Shown here in pieces: positions 45,917 through 57,540 of a stretch of 64,000 nt of DNA (position 1 is its first letter; every line of letters begins with the position of its first letter). The position numbers were made by a program, and so were the translations under genes. Location: positions 203,461 through 267,460 of the forward strand of contig JAKUCV010004308.1 in NCBI GenBank assembly GCA_028386065.3, given 5' to 3'. Source of the DNA: Turnera subulata (lineage: Eukaryota > Streptophyta > Magnoliopsida > Malpighiales > Passifloraceae). Below the pieces are notes generated by a model, which had not been told where the DNA came from, ran no database searches, and was given only the letters and a program-made list of their open reading frames with translations.

Positions 45917-47160
45917 TCATTCATCGCCAGAAAAAGCTGGAGGAGGCAATCTAGAAAGAACTTTCTCAAACTCTTCCATCATTTCCGCCTTAAGTTCTCT
46001 TACCTTATCCCGAAGTTCACCATAATCTGACTCTAGAAAGTCGACACGAGTAGCAAGAGCATCCAATTGAGTCTCCTTGACGCTTGCTCCAGCCCTGATC
46101 ACTTCATATTGACCCTTTGAATTGAGCTTGATACTCATATTGGATAGGGTCATCCGATCAATTGGTCCAAGAGGCATAAGGATAGGAGATTTGGTTGATT
46201 TTACACCGAATCTTCCTGCAATGAGAGTGATCAGCTACCATGACTCCTTGATTTATACAGGGCAATATAATGCAACATCTGATATGCCCATCAAATAGGA
46301 CTCTTTTGCATCTGGCAAGCAATTAGCCATAAATCTGAATTTTTGATATCAGCCAAGTGCAAAGGGCGCGGAAGAATTATCCAGGTGATCATGTACATCA
46401 AAGCTCGAGCAAGAGGGTTTGACTGCTGATAAGTTCCCTTCTTGGCTAAACCATACATGACTCTCACTTGCTGACTGTAAGTTAGAGCTCCTTTGATATT
46501 CACTCTTAGCCCAGATTTTGTGATCTAGTGCTGGATCGAGCCTTTCTTCAATTTCAAAACCTCTCGAATAAGGTCAGTGGTAACTCTAATCTTCTTGCCC
46601 CAAACATTGCTCTCCACACATTGAACCTCTTCATCATCCTTCTTTATCCGCATATTCTTGAAGAATTCAATTACAATCCCCGCATCTGCTTGTGTCTTCA
46701 AAGTTGCCAAATAGTCAAGCCTGTAGTACTTCAAGATGGGTATGACTCCGAGAGCCTCAAAATCTGCTAAGACAACATTGTAAGTCTTAGTCAGAGTCTG
46801 AAATTTACTGGACCCATCCTCCTTTTTCAATTTTTCATCAGCTACAGCTCGGCCACTACTTGCTTTGGCTTTCTTTTTGGGTGGTTCAAAAACCTCTTCT
46901 TCTTCTTCCTCCTCGGTTTCACGGTCCTCTTTATCATCAGCAACATCTTCTTCTGCCTGTTGCTCTTCTTCAGTATTATCATCTTGTTGGTCTTCCTCCT
47001 CAATATCTTCCTCTTGATCATCCTCCTCGGCATCATCTTCATCTTCTTAATCATCTTCGACATTCTTCTCTTCCTCACCAGCATCCTCTTTTTCTTCATT
47101 CTCTTTCTCAGACTCCTCTCTATCTTCCTTGTCCGAGTAGTAACATCAAATGAGATAATT
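45917..47160 (-). pseudogene. Copia-5 third ORF
   Basis: In minus sense: a Glu/Asp-rich tract with one TAA (about 47047), FEPPKKKAKASSGR, then VVLADFEALGVIPILK, LATLK, EFFKNMR, ALMYMITWIILPRPLH, and a C-terminal helix (LDALATRVDFLESDY, LRDKVRELKAEMMEEFEKVL). The order and many residues match copia-1's ORF. Breaks occur near 46525, 46290 and 46180. The N-terminus is cut off near 47160. Confidence 0.8.
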
Positions 47161-47170
47161 GTTGGGATCA

Positions 47171-47668
47171 TGTGCTAACCCAAGTCCCACATCGGGAGAG
47201 AGTGAGAGAGGTCTTAGGTATATATGCAGCAAGTACTTGGCTACTAAATAACTTCAAGCTTAAGCTTTTGGGCCACGTGGTCTCGACCTAATTTTGGAAG
47301 TTATTCTGGGCCAGTCGACTACTTGGGGCATGACAAATGGTAGCGGATCTGAACTCACTCCACTTTCGGGTGGGCTTGGGCCTTATGGCCTGTGTCTCAG
47401 GGATTTATACTGAGATTACGATCGGTACGCCCGGTGACCGAGGTGCCACTTTGATTTGAATTGGGCTCCCCTCGCGAGGACGCAAGGTCTAAAGGAAGGG
47501 AGAATGTGATGACCCAAATCCCACATCGGGAGAGAGTGAGAGAGGTCATGGGTATATATGCACCAGTACTTGGCTACTAAATAACTTCAAGCTTAAGCTT
47601 TTGGGCCACGTGGTTTCGGCACAACTTTGGAAGTTATTCTGGCCTAGTCGACTACTTGGGGCGTGACA
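47171..47668 (+). mobile_element. TRIM (miniature LTR retrotransposon), 498 bp
   Basis: Two LTRs of about 165 bp (47171-47335 and 47505-47668) start TGTGMTRACCCAA and end GGGGCRTGACA. Only 169 bp lies between them: a Met-tRNA-type primer site TGGTAGCGGATCT (47338-47350), non-coding DNA and a polypurine tract AAAGGAAGGGAGAA. With no proteins it depends on other elements. Flanks GATCA and ACTAC do not match, so the ends have been rearranged or the flanks truncated. Each LTR has TATATATGC as a likely TATA box. Confidence 0.9.
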
Positions 47669-47674
47669 ACTACA

Positions 47675-49788
47675 TATCACGCACCGAAACCAGGCATAAC
47701 ACGGCCATATCAACCCAATCAAAACGTTAAGGGTACATGTAGCCATTAAACTAATGTTAATAGAAAAACAAAACAAATTAATAAATAAACTCTTTAAAAG
47801 TATTAAGAAAATCCATAAGAAATTAAACCAAACATAATACTTCCAATCTTAACATAAAGCTTGAAACATCTTTAAGTCACCATATAAAACTTTAATCCAA
47901 TCCTCTCAAATATAAGAGTGTTTGAAAACTGACACACACTGAAAGTTAGGAAATGCCTCTCGCCGATCAGAAATCCACAACACCTTAACTTTCACCTGTG
48001 GGGGAAGGAAATGGGGGGTAAACTACCACTTGCTTAGTAAGTTTCACCCTTCACAATCTATCGGAACAAGCACAATTTTATCATAAATAACTATACAAGA
48101 AATATATCTGATAAAACAAACATTTTCAAATAAATGATTTTAAACATTAAATTCAGGTAGCTCTTTCAAAACTCAAAAACATGGAAAAATAATGTATCAC
48201 TCTCTCAAAAATTGTACCGGTAAACTACCAACTATTATACCCGTTGGCACTGGGTTCATATCCAACTGTAATACCCGTTGGTCAACTAACCCGATACTTG
48301 TTAGCCATGGGTTCATATCCAACTATTTTACCCGTTGGTCAACCAACTCACAATCGTTGGCCATGGGTTCATGTCCAACTATTCTATCCGGTTGGTCAAC
48401 CAACATTCTCATTTATTGGCCATGGGTACCATTTCATAATCATAACATAAAATCCACATACATTGAGAGAGGATATTCAAAACATATAATCTCATGCTTT
48501 CACTTTAAAACTCCTTCAAATCTTGATAAAACTAATATCTCCCAAGCAAAGAAAATTCTTGAGAATCATGAAAGCATATACTATAATTGTCATTAATAAG
48601 TATACAAAAAATAACAACAAAATACCATATGCTTGTCCCTAGTTGTAGGCAAAATATGAGTATATACGTACATATAGTTTTCAAAAGGATAATTTTCTAA
48701 ATACTATTACATTACTAGAACATAGAGAGTATGAGGATTCACTTACATTATACACTCCAAATATCCAATTGGAGCTTAAGGCGAAGAGTGAGAACCTATA
48801 ATCACGAAAAGATATATTTTTATTAGGTTCTCCTTAATAGGAAGAAACTATTTTCTGCACAACTCTTACTTTAAAATGCATAATATCTCTTACAAGACTC
48901 CAAATCTAACTCCGTAAATTTTCTAAGAAACTAGACACAACTAACATTCCATTCATAATTTATAATCTTCCTAACTTCTTCTATTTTATTCCCAGTAATT
49001 CATGCAATCAGACCCTTTTGCAAACTTCCATACACAGAACACCTCTTGGTATTTTCTAAATATCTCCCTGTACCGAATTCTAAAAATTCTGAAATTAAAG
49101 CCACTGGAAACTAGACTTAACAATGTTTCCAACTATATAAGTCTCATCCTCTAGTTCAGTTTTTACGATTTATGGTAAATTTCTAAATTCTGATCAAATA
49201 CTACAGGAATTAGACTGCACACCTCCTAATTTTCTATTTATTAAAAATTCTAGAAAATTCCAATTAATGATCCGTAAGAACCAAAATAAACTATATTCGA
49301 TATGGTTTCTGGTGATACAAAATAAGCTCTATTATATTCCATATTAAATACGAAATTAATTTCTATTTCTCGGGCTCCAAATCGATAATCACCAGTTGAT
49401 TCCCAATTAAATTTTTCTCCATTCCATATATCAAAATCTCCTCTCTAACCATAAAATTGCATTCACTAACCACAAAAATCATAGAGTAATATGATGATAT
49501 AGGGTTGCATACTCACCTTAAAGAAAACTCTTCTTTGTTGATTGTAGAATGACTAATCTCCTCATTGGTCCTCGGTTAAAAGCACTATAGAGAAGAGAGT
49601 TTAATTTAGTTTTCTATTGGGTTTGGTTGCTGGAAAAAACTATTAACGTGAGCTGTTCCTTTCGTTTAGTTAACATAAATTTTTTCCACCTTTAAATATT
49701 AGCTTAGGCTAGGGTTTTTTTTTTGTTTGGTTGGTTAGGGTTTGTAATACTCAGCCCATATATAAATATATTTGGCTGGGTTATTACA
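47675..49788 (-). repeat. Gypsy-6 3' LTR
   Basis: 2114 bp, from TATCACGC (TG mutated to TA) to GGTTATTACA. The region at about 47985-48750 is absent from the other LTR and includes a tandem repeat. It contains AT-rich sequence without genes; the 134-codon frame at 48192 only reads through the tandem repeat. Confidence 0.88.
48228..48433. repeat. 57-bp tandem repeat in the gypsy-6 LTR
   Basis: About 3.6 units, each with CCAACTATT, CCCGTTGGTCAACCAAC and TTGGCCATGGGTTCAT. Unit lengths are 56-57 bp; the first is shortened. Such minisatellites in LTRs may affect promoter activity, but nothing shows that here. Confidence 0.85.
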
Positions 49789-49801
49789 TTCTCCCCTTTT
49801 T
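49789..49801 (-). other. Gypsy-6 polypurine tract
   Basis: In minus sense AAAAAGGGGAGAA precedes the LTR start TGTAATAACC. Just upstream is GAGGACGAAACC, the conserved end of pol in plant gypsy elements. Confidence 0.88.
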
Positions 49802-49839
49802 ATAAATGGTTTCGTCCTCGAAACTACGTACCTTCATTT

Positions 49840-50290
49840 TCAATTAGGTGTGGATATTTTTCTCTCATCTCTTTTTCCTTTTCCCACGCTGCCTCCTTTG
49901 CTGTGTGGTTTGTCCATTGCACTTTCACGTACAAAATTGTCTTCGTCTTAATACTTGTTCCTTCCGATCAACTATTCGAATAGAATGCTCTTCATAGCTC
50001 AAATTTTCTTCCACTTGTAACGGCTCATGCTCCACCACCTGGCAAGGATCTGAGATGTATCTCCTCAACATAGACACATGGAACACATTATGTACTTTGG
50101 ACAATTCTAGTGGCAATGCTAACTCATAGGCAACCTCTCCAATTCTGTTTAACACTTCAAACGGTCCAATATAACGAGGACTCAATTTCCTGCTCTTTCC
50201 AAATCTCATAATAGATGGAGACACTTTTAGAAAAACAAAGTCCCCTCTATTGAATTTTAATTCCTTCATTATTTTTATCTGCCCAACTTT
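49840..50290 (-). pseudogene. Gypsy-6 integrase C-terminus and chromodomain
   Basis: GPY/F module: [39 protein letters not shown]. After a frameshift near 49930 a chromodomain-like end is readable (LYVKVQWTNHTAKEAAWE). This places the element among the chromoviruses. Confidence 0.88.
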
Positions 50291-51253
50291 TCTAACGATC
50301 TTGAGCTACCCGAAGTATCTCTCGGATTAGTTTTATCTTCTCCACAGTGATTTGCACAATCTCTGGCCCCAATATCTTACTTTCACCAACATCATCCCAA
50401 CATAAAGGAGATCCACACCTTCTTCCATACAATGCTTCATAAGGAGCCATTCCAATGCTTGCTTGATAACTGTTGTTGTAAGCAAACTTCACAAGAGGCA
50501 AATGACTATCCTAATCACTTTTAAGATCTAGCACACATGCCCTCAACTTTTCTTCCATAATATGATTCGTCCTCTCTGTTTGCCCATTTGTTTGTGGATG
50601 AAATGTTGTACTATATTTAAGATTACTACCTGTGGCTTGTTGCAAATTCTTCCAAAACTTTGAGAAGAATCTAGAGTCCCTGTCAGAGACAATACTCACT
50701 GGAACTCAATGAAGTCGAACCACTCTATCAATATAAAGTTGAGCTAACTTTTCAAGTGGGGTAGTGCATTTAACAGGCAGAAAATGAGCTGATTTCGTTA
50801 GTCTATCGACAATCACCCACACAAAACATTTCCTTTTCGTTACCTTTGAAGCCCAACCACAAAATCCATAGAGAAGTGCTCCCACTACCACTCAGATTTC
50901 TCCAATGGTTGTAGCAATCCAGTAGGCCTTTGGTGCTCATTTTTAACTTGTTGACAAAGTAAGCACTTTGACACGAATTCCGCAATCTCTCGCTTCATAT
51001 TGTTCCACCAGAAGTTTTCCTTCAAGTCTCGATACATTTTAGTTCCACCGAGATGTATAGTAAACCTTGAACCATAAGCCTGTTCTAAAATCTCCCCACG
51101 TAGTTCATGATCCGCTGGCACACATAACTGCTTCCCAAATCGCAGGATACCTTCATTGTCAATAAGAAACACAGGTTTTAGGTTCTTCTCCACCCCATCT
51201 CTAGTCTCATTAAGCTTCGGATCATCATATTGTTTTTCCTTATTCTTCTTCAC
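50291..51253 (-). pseudogene. Gypsy-6 integrase zinc finger and core
   Basis: Zinc finger: HLGGTKMYRDLKENFWWNN and CLLCQQVKNEHQ (about 50940-51060). Core: DRLTKSAHFLPVK, MSIVSDRDSRFFSKFW and FHPQTNGQTERTNHIMEE, so the second aspartate and the glutamate are present. The first aspartate lies in a broken stretch near 50860. Stops near 50510 and 50700 split it. Confidence 0.88.
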
Positions 51254-51772
51254 TATTGGTGACTCACTATCAAATTGGCTAACATGTCGTGACTTGTAGA
51301 TGGTTTTGTCTCTATCTGCATCTTCTCCAAATCTTCTTGCAATTTGTCTTGCGTGGTAAGTAATGTTGAAAAAGTACCAGAAGATTTCCTACTAAGTGCA
51401 TCTGCGACAACATTTGCCTTCACCGCATAGTAATTGATGCTCAAATCATAGTCCTTGATCAATTCAAGCCATCTCTGTTGTCTCTTATTCGACTCCTTTT
51501 GAGTGACCAAGTATTTCAAACTCTTGTGATCAATAAATATCTCACAAGGTTCACCATACAAATAATGCTGCCAAATCTTTAAAAAAGACTATTGCAGCCA
51601 ATTCTAGATCATGTGTAGGATAGTTTTGCTCATATGGCTTCAACTGTCTAGATGCATAAGAAACAACTCTCCCATTCTGCATAAGTACGCAACCCAAGCC
51701 TTTGTTGGAAGCATCATTGTAAATGGTGAATCCTCCCACACCAGTTGGTAAGGTAAGCACTGGAGCACTCAC
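51254..51772 (-). pseudogene. Gypsy-6 RNase H
   Basis: [55 protein letters not shown] and [15 protein letters not shown] in order. A frame change near 51560 breaks it. Confidence 0.88.
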
Positions 51773-52600
51773 TAACCGTTTTTTTAGCTCCTGGAAATTC
51801 TTGCCACAATCTTCGGACCACTCAGACTAGACTCGTTTTTGGGTTAAACGGGTCAAAGGAATTGCAACGCGAGAAAATCCTTTGACAATTTTTCTGTAAT
51901 ATCCTGGTAACCCCCTAAAGCTTCTGACTTCCTTTGCATTTATTGGTCGAGGCCAATTCACCACCGCTTCTACCTTCTTTCGGTCAACAGAAATTCTAGC
52001 CTTTGAAATCACATGGCCAAAAAATGCTATATTGTCTAGCCAAAATTCACATTTACTTAACTTGGCAAACAATTTCTCCTGCCTTATAGTCTCCAACACC
52101 AATCTAAGATGCTCCTCATGCTCCTTCTCAGTCTTGGAATAGATTAAGATGTCATCAATAAAAAAAACCAAAAATCGGTCCAGGTATGGTTAAAGACCCT
52201 ATTCATCAAATCCATGAATGCAGCAGGTGCATTAGTTAGTCCAAAAGGCATAACCAAGAACTCAAAATGGCCATGCCTTTTTCCAAATACAGTCTTGGGA
52301 ATATCTTTTTCCTTAATCTTCAATTGATGTTACCCAAACCGCAAATTAATTTTTGAGAAAACTCTTGCACCTTGTAGCTGATCAAACAAGTCCTCTATTC
52401 GAGGTAAAGGATATTTATTCTTCACTGTTACTTTATTCAGTTCTCTATAGTCAATACACAATCTCATGGTACCATCCTTCTTCTTCACAAATAACACTGG
52501 AGCCCGCAATGGTGATATACTAAGCTGGACAAACTTCCTGTCCAACAACTCCTGTAGTTGAGATTCTAACTCACATAATTCAGCGGGAGCTATCCTATAT
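51773..52600 (-). pseudogene. Gypsy-6 reverse transcriptase
   Basis: RT landmarks: [40 protein letters not shown] and the catalytic FIDDILIYS near 52150. Then come [20 protein letters not shown] and [16 protein letters not shown]. The stretch between 52330 and 52171 is in another frame, and WNGFF-type residues near the active site are lost. Confidence 0.88.
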
Positions 52601-53067
52601 GGGGATTTGGATATTGGCTCGGTGTCAGGTAGAAGGTCAATCCAAAAATCAAGAACTCTATCAAGGGGTAAACCAGGAAAGACATCAGGAAATTTACTAA
52701 CTATAGGAAAGCTTTCAAGTTTGGTCCCCTCCTTCTCAACATTCATAATGTATGGAAGATATCCACAACAACCTATAGCTAGTGACTTCCGAGCATTCAA
52801 GGTTGCGATAATCTTAAAGGAATTCATTTGTTTACTGCCTTCAAACACGAATTCATCTTGGCCTGGAATCCTAAAAATAACCTTCTTTCTATTGTAGTCT
52901 ATAACATGATTAGCTGACAACCAATCCATCCCTAGGATCACATCAAAATCACGTACATCCAGTTTTACCAAATCGGATACTATCTCCCTTACACATAAGT
53001 GTATAACACAATTCTTGTAAACATCATCAACATTGATAAGCTTAACTACCGGAGTATCAATAGACAA
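52601..53067 (-). pseudogene. Gypsy-6 protease C-terminal part and RT connection
   Basis: Continuous with RT in one 245-codon frame: [20 protein letters not shown], then the linker with [12 protein letters not shown]. The D-S/T-G active site upstream is not preserved. The frame stops being readable at 53067. Confidence 0.8.
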
Positions 53068-53413
53068 AGGTTCATCTAATCTCTCTTATACAACACCCAA
53101 TGATGCAACAACCTTCATAGGAATGAAAGAACTGATGCACTCGAATAAAATGGCACATTTATATTAAAAGGGTTGATAGGAATAATACTAATTCCTGCAC
53201 TTTATCCTATACCTTTCCTCCTCCCCTTTAGATTCTCTAGGATTTTTGATCTACCAACCAATTCCATCAAAACTTTTTGAAAGTTTAAACTAATATAATA
53301 CAAAAATATTTTTGGTGGCTTTATTGGAAGGAAAGAGTAAAACCAATAACTTATTAAAATAAAGTTTACTAGAAAATATAGTTTAAGAAAATAAATTTTC
53401 AGTTAAAACTTTT

Positions 53414-53425
53414 GCTCCGCTACCA
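53414..53425 (-). other. Gypsy-6 primer binding site
   Basis: TGGTAGCGGAGC on the minus strand, five bases inside the 5' LTR; initiator-Met-tRNA type with the same two changes as in copia-1. Confidence 0.8.
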
Positions 53426-53430
53426 TAACA

Positions 53431-54452
53431 TGTCACGCCCGGAACCAGGCATAACAAGGCCATATCACCCCAATCAAAACACTAAGGGTATATGTAGCCA
53501 TTAAACTATTGTTAATAGAAAAACAAAATAAATAAATAAATAAATTCTTTAAAAGTATTAGGAAAATCCATAAGATATTAAACCAAACATAATACTTCCA
53601 ATCTTAACATAAAGCTTAAAACATCTTTAAGTCACCATATAAAACTTTAATCCAATCCTCTCAAATATAAGCGTGTTTGAAAACTCACACACTCAAAGTT
53701 AGGAAATGCCCCTTGCCGAACAGAAATCCACAACACCTATAATCATGAAAAGATATATTTTTATTAGGTTCTCCTTAATTGGCAGAAACTGTTTTCTACA
53801 CAACCCTTACTTAAAAATGCATAATAATTCGTATAAGACTCCAAATCTAACTCTGTAAATTTCATAAGAAACTAGAAATAACTGCCATTCCATTCATAAT
53901 TTATAATCTCCCTGACTCCTTGTATTTTATTCCCAGTAATTCACGCAATCAGACCCTTCAGCCAACTTCCATACACAGACCACCTCCTGGTATTTTGTAA
54001 ATATCTCCCCGTACCGAATTCTAAAAATTCTGAAATTACAACCACTGGAAACTAGACTTAACAATATTTCAAACCATATAAATCTCATCCTCTTGTTCAG
54101 TTTCTACAATTTATGGTAAATTTCTAAATTCGGATCAAATACTACAGCAAATATACTGCACACCTCCTAATGTTCTATTTATTAAAAATTCTAGAAAACT
54201 TTGATTAATAATCCATAAAATCCAAAACAAATTACATTCAATAAGGTTTCTGGTGATATAAAACCATTTTTATTATATTCAAAATTAGGTACAAATTAAT
54301 TTCTAATTTTGGGGCTCCAAACCGATAATCACCACTTGATTCCCAATTGAATTTTTCTCCATTCGAAAAATTAAATTCTCCTCTCTAACCATAAAATTGC
54401 ATTCACTAACCACAAAATCAGTTGAGTAATATGAGGATTTAGGATTCTATAC
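53431..54452 (-). repeat. Gypsy-6 5' LTR, deleted and truncated
   Basis: Starts TGTCACGCCC and follows the other LTR. About 770 bp is missing after 53735 (between AACACCT and ATAATCA), including the tandem repeat. It is cut at 54452 by another LTR. The missing segment has ACCT at both edges. Confidence 0.88.
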
Positions 54453-55117
54453 TGAAACGACCGCATCCCAAAAACAATTATATAAAACATAAATAAATAT
54501 GAAATGATCAAAATGCCCTTCAGTCCAGGGATGCCAAAACTCTGTGTAAAACATCAATTTCAAAATCCCAAATAACAATATCCAACACAAATAAACATCG
54601 GAATGTAAAATATCCAAAGTGAAATCAGGCTCAACCGGCCTAAACAACCACCGGCAATTCAACCGAAACAACAATGACCAAATCCAAAGTAAACCGAAAC
54701 AACATCCCGAAAGTAATTATACAACAAAAAATAACTAAAAAGTCAAACTATGGATCCGCCCAGGGAGGAAACACGACTACCTGCAGAGAAGGAAAGTCCA
54801 GAACTCGATGTAGAAGGAAACAATTAGCAAGCTGCTATGGATCTGTAAAACCACGGTGGCGATTTATATGAGTCGCCTACTCATTGTACAATATAAGACA
54901 AATATACAAGCAAACGAAGACAGACTCCTAGGGTGAGTAAGTTCACGAGCATAAGTGTGCACACACACGTTCAACACGTGTTGAATACCACACACACAAG
55001 AGTTATGTGAATTATTTGAATATATTCTTTATTACTATTATTATTATTAAGGGACCTTTACTGTGTGCGTTGGGCGCGGTAGCGACTGACCAGTTCAGGG
55101 CTCAACCCAAAATACTA
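54453..55117 (-). mobile_element. Gypsy LTR fragment of the gypsy-1 family
   Basis: Starts TGAAACGACCGCATCCCAAA, as gypsy-1 does at 15397, and runs parallel to that LTR and to 21190-21450, including the CACACGTTCAACACGTG part missing at 15900. It stops at AACCCAAAAT, about 120 bp before the expected CGTTACA. TATAC (54448-54452) may be one target duplication. Confidence 0.88.
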
Positions 55118-55754
55118 TCTCATCGGAAGGGGTAAGAACCGAAATATTGGCCTTCTCAAATTTTCTTGATGGAACGTGTTCGTTCACTTTTCAATGTCCT
55201 TTCTGTTGGTAAAACTCTCCATGATGCACCAACCGATGTTAGTGCGCCTCCCACCCGAAGACTGTTTCCTCTTCTGGGTTTTTGGTGTACAAAATTAGAG
55301 CATTTTTGGAAGAACAGGCGTTTAGATCGGGATGAGGACACGTTCACCGACTCCTTAACAGACATTGATCTTGATAATGTGAGTTATTACAAATATTACA
55401 TCAAGAATATCTTCAAACTATTTTCTTTGAGTCAAAATTCTAACTTGTAAGCATTTGTGATCGTAGATTATAGTAAAGCCATACGAGAACGTGGCCATTC
55501 CCGATGCGACTTGAATTGGGGAAAGCCAGAGTGCATTTTTTCAATTTCAATCTCCATGTAAAAAAAATTCATTCTCGCACATCAGGTTCGCCCTGCTCGC
55601 GAAGGTAGTTTTGTTTCCATGATAGTCAAACAACAAAAAGATGGTCGTCCGGTGGATTACGAGAAAAGGTATGAAATGGCAATCAAATGCTGGAGTGATT
55701 GTTGGGCTGCAATTACCAATACGATTGTTGGAATGTCTCAGAATGATCAAGGTA
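55118..55754 (+). pseudogene. Coding-like fragments of unknown origin
   Basis: 55166-55450 is an open frame with TKLEHFWKNRRLDRDEDTF ending NLDNVSYYKYY-like residues. 55580-55740 reads VRPAREGSFVSMIVKQQKDG, VDYEKRYEMAIKCWSDCW. The second has the look of an En/Spm-associated plant transposase domain (large-particle binding, then KxxDG), but I am not sure. No start or splice structure can be fixed. Confidence 0.4.
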
Positions 55755-56100
55755 ACGCTATTAATACATTGATTCTTTGACATCCAATACTTCTTGAACA
55801 ATATTGTGCTGTGTCTTTGGCAGTTGATCAGCCTGCTCTTCAATAGCAGCAGCTTCTCCATCAAAACCTTCAAATGGAAGTAGGTCTGGAATATTGAATA
55901 TAGGACTGATGTGCAAATCTGGTGGCAACTCATCATGTAGACTTTGATTCTTTCACATTCGGTACGTCTTGAATATATTGTGTTGTGTCTTTGGCAATTG
56001 GCCAGCCTCCTCTTCAATAGCAGCAACTTCGCCATCAAAACCTTCAAATGGATATAGGTCTGGAATATTGAATACAGGAATGATGTGCAAATCTTGGGCT
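55755..56100 (-). repeat. Tandem duplication of a coding-like unit (about 175 bp x2)
   Basis: In minus sense both units encode DLHI.P.FNIPDL.PFEGFDGE followed by AAIEE.A.QLPKTQHNI, with silent and conservative differences. They are joined by MYKNQ/HDELPP-like residues. Retention of the peptide in both copies suggests that it was translated when duplicated. I do not recognise the family. Confidence 0.55.
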
Positions 56101-57540
56101 TTTATGCTTGTTGACACAAGCTTTTTTTAGTAAATTTAGATCGTTTAGGTTTTAGTTGGTTTTACTCTGAGATGATGTATATTGTTCTCATAAAATTCTA
56201 TTTTGTGCAGCACACCAACATGCTGGGCAAACTAACAATTCTGATCATGATTGTCCTCTTGCTAATAATACCCTTTCCATGGATAGGGATGCCAGCGGTA
56301 GGACTATTAATGCAAACACATTTTTTTTATTTGACACAGACTTGACTTTTTGTATCCCTAATTTTATTCTTCCCAACTCACTAGCTTCATTCCATTATAT
56401 ATTTTGGTTCTCATAAAATTCTATTTTGTGCGGCACAACCCTAAACCCTAAACATTACATTCTTCACGTATCCTTTTTTTTAATTTCTTATTACCATTCT
56501 TCGCGTATGAAATGTTAACAAAAATGAGATGATTCATTTGAACTAAGATAATGTTTCAATATTTTTCATAAACATCATCATCTTTTCAGATGCTTTCAAG
56601 AAATATATATTTTGATTTCATCCAACTTCCAATTGAAATGTCGAGATTGAAAGATAGATAATGAGCATTTAATTTAGAATAAAGCACTTCAAAAATTTTG
56701 TCTCCTATAACATATTTTTTATTTAACATAATATAATGAATATTTATTAGTAAATTAATTTAGAACGTGACACTAACATCTCTAAGAAAGATAAATATCA
56801 ATAAAATAATGTAAAAATATAATTAAAATTATAACAGACATTTTATAGATATTCGTTCTTTTTTTATTCAACCAAAAAAAGGCCATTACTATTATATCTA
56901 AAGAAAGAGAAGTCATTTTTTTTGCCTAAATTTATTTTTTTTTTGTTGTTTCCTTTTTTTTAAAAAAAATTCTCAATATCATTTATCAAAAAAAATCTCG
57001 ATATCACATAAGACAGAATTTCTCATAAATTTTCTCTTTTTTCGAGTTTTCTTTTTTAAAGCTTTCATTAATTCCTAAAAACTTAAAATTATTTTTAAAT
57101 TCTATATAGTTAATCGTCTGTAAACTGTCCAAATGGTTGTTATGCATAGCAACAATGGCCTTTTGTGATAATTTCATACTTGTATTGCCTAATGTAATTC
57201 ATACTTTTATTTATATTGTAGAACATTTTCTTTTGCCTATTTTTTTGTTAATTTTATACACCCATTATTTAACGAAATACATACTAGGGTCATTCAGTCA
57301 CAACCAGTCACTTTAGGAAAACACGAAATGAACAGTGACACCTTCGGTTGGCTTTTATATCGAGTATAATGTCTCTTTTTTTTAATTAATGTTTTGATTA
57401 TTCCCTAATCAAAATAGTACATTATTCAAATTTTTATAAAATATATATTATTTTGTAAATATTTATATTAATTCTATAGTCATAATTTTTTTTTTACATA
57501 GAAATCTTGTAAATTACTTGTATATGGGGTGTCAATCGAG
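56101..57540. other. AT-rich DNA with no gene recognised
   Basis: Contains a 30-bp direct repeat (TTCTCATAAAATTCTATTTT and GTGC.GCACA at 56192 and 56405) and A- or T-rich runs. A short coding-like piece (AHQHAGQTNNSDHDCPL) is at about 56216-56300. Nothing else is supportable. Confidence 0.5.

Larger units (their letters stand above)
43959..47165 (-). mobile_element. Copia-5: 3' part of a SIRE-like copia element
   Basis: An LTR (43959-45071), a polypurine tract and the third ORF (45917-47160) lie in the same order as in copia-1, on the minus strand. LTR landmarks shared with copia-1 include ACCAGGTACTCCACTACCTAA and repeated AAGCTTTT motifs. Pol and gag are absent: the sequence is cut at about 47165, just before the TRIM. 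Confidence 0.86.
47675..54452 (-). mobile_element. Gypsy-6: chromovirus-type element lacking gag
   Basis: LTRs at 47675-49788 and 53431-54452 (the second cut short), a polypurine tract and a Met-type primer site frame a minus-strand pol: protease end, RT, RNase H, integrase and a chromodomain. Only about 340 bp lies between the primer site and the protease region, so gag is deleted. Pol is broken into many frames. The element would have needed helper Gag, or lost gag after insertion. Confidence 0.92.

Noticed and set aside
47166..47673. Target duplication for the TRIM
   Set aside because: Flanks GATCA and ACTAC do not match, and shifting the ends by a few bases does not help.
48192..48596. 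134-codon frame in the gypsy-6 LTR
   Set aside because: It reads through the 57-bp tandem repeat; the other LTR lacks the region.
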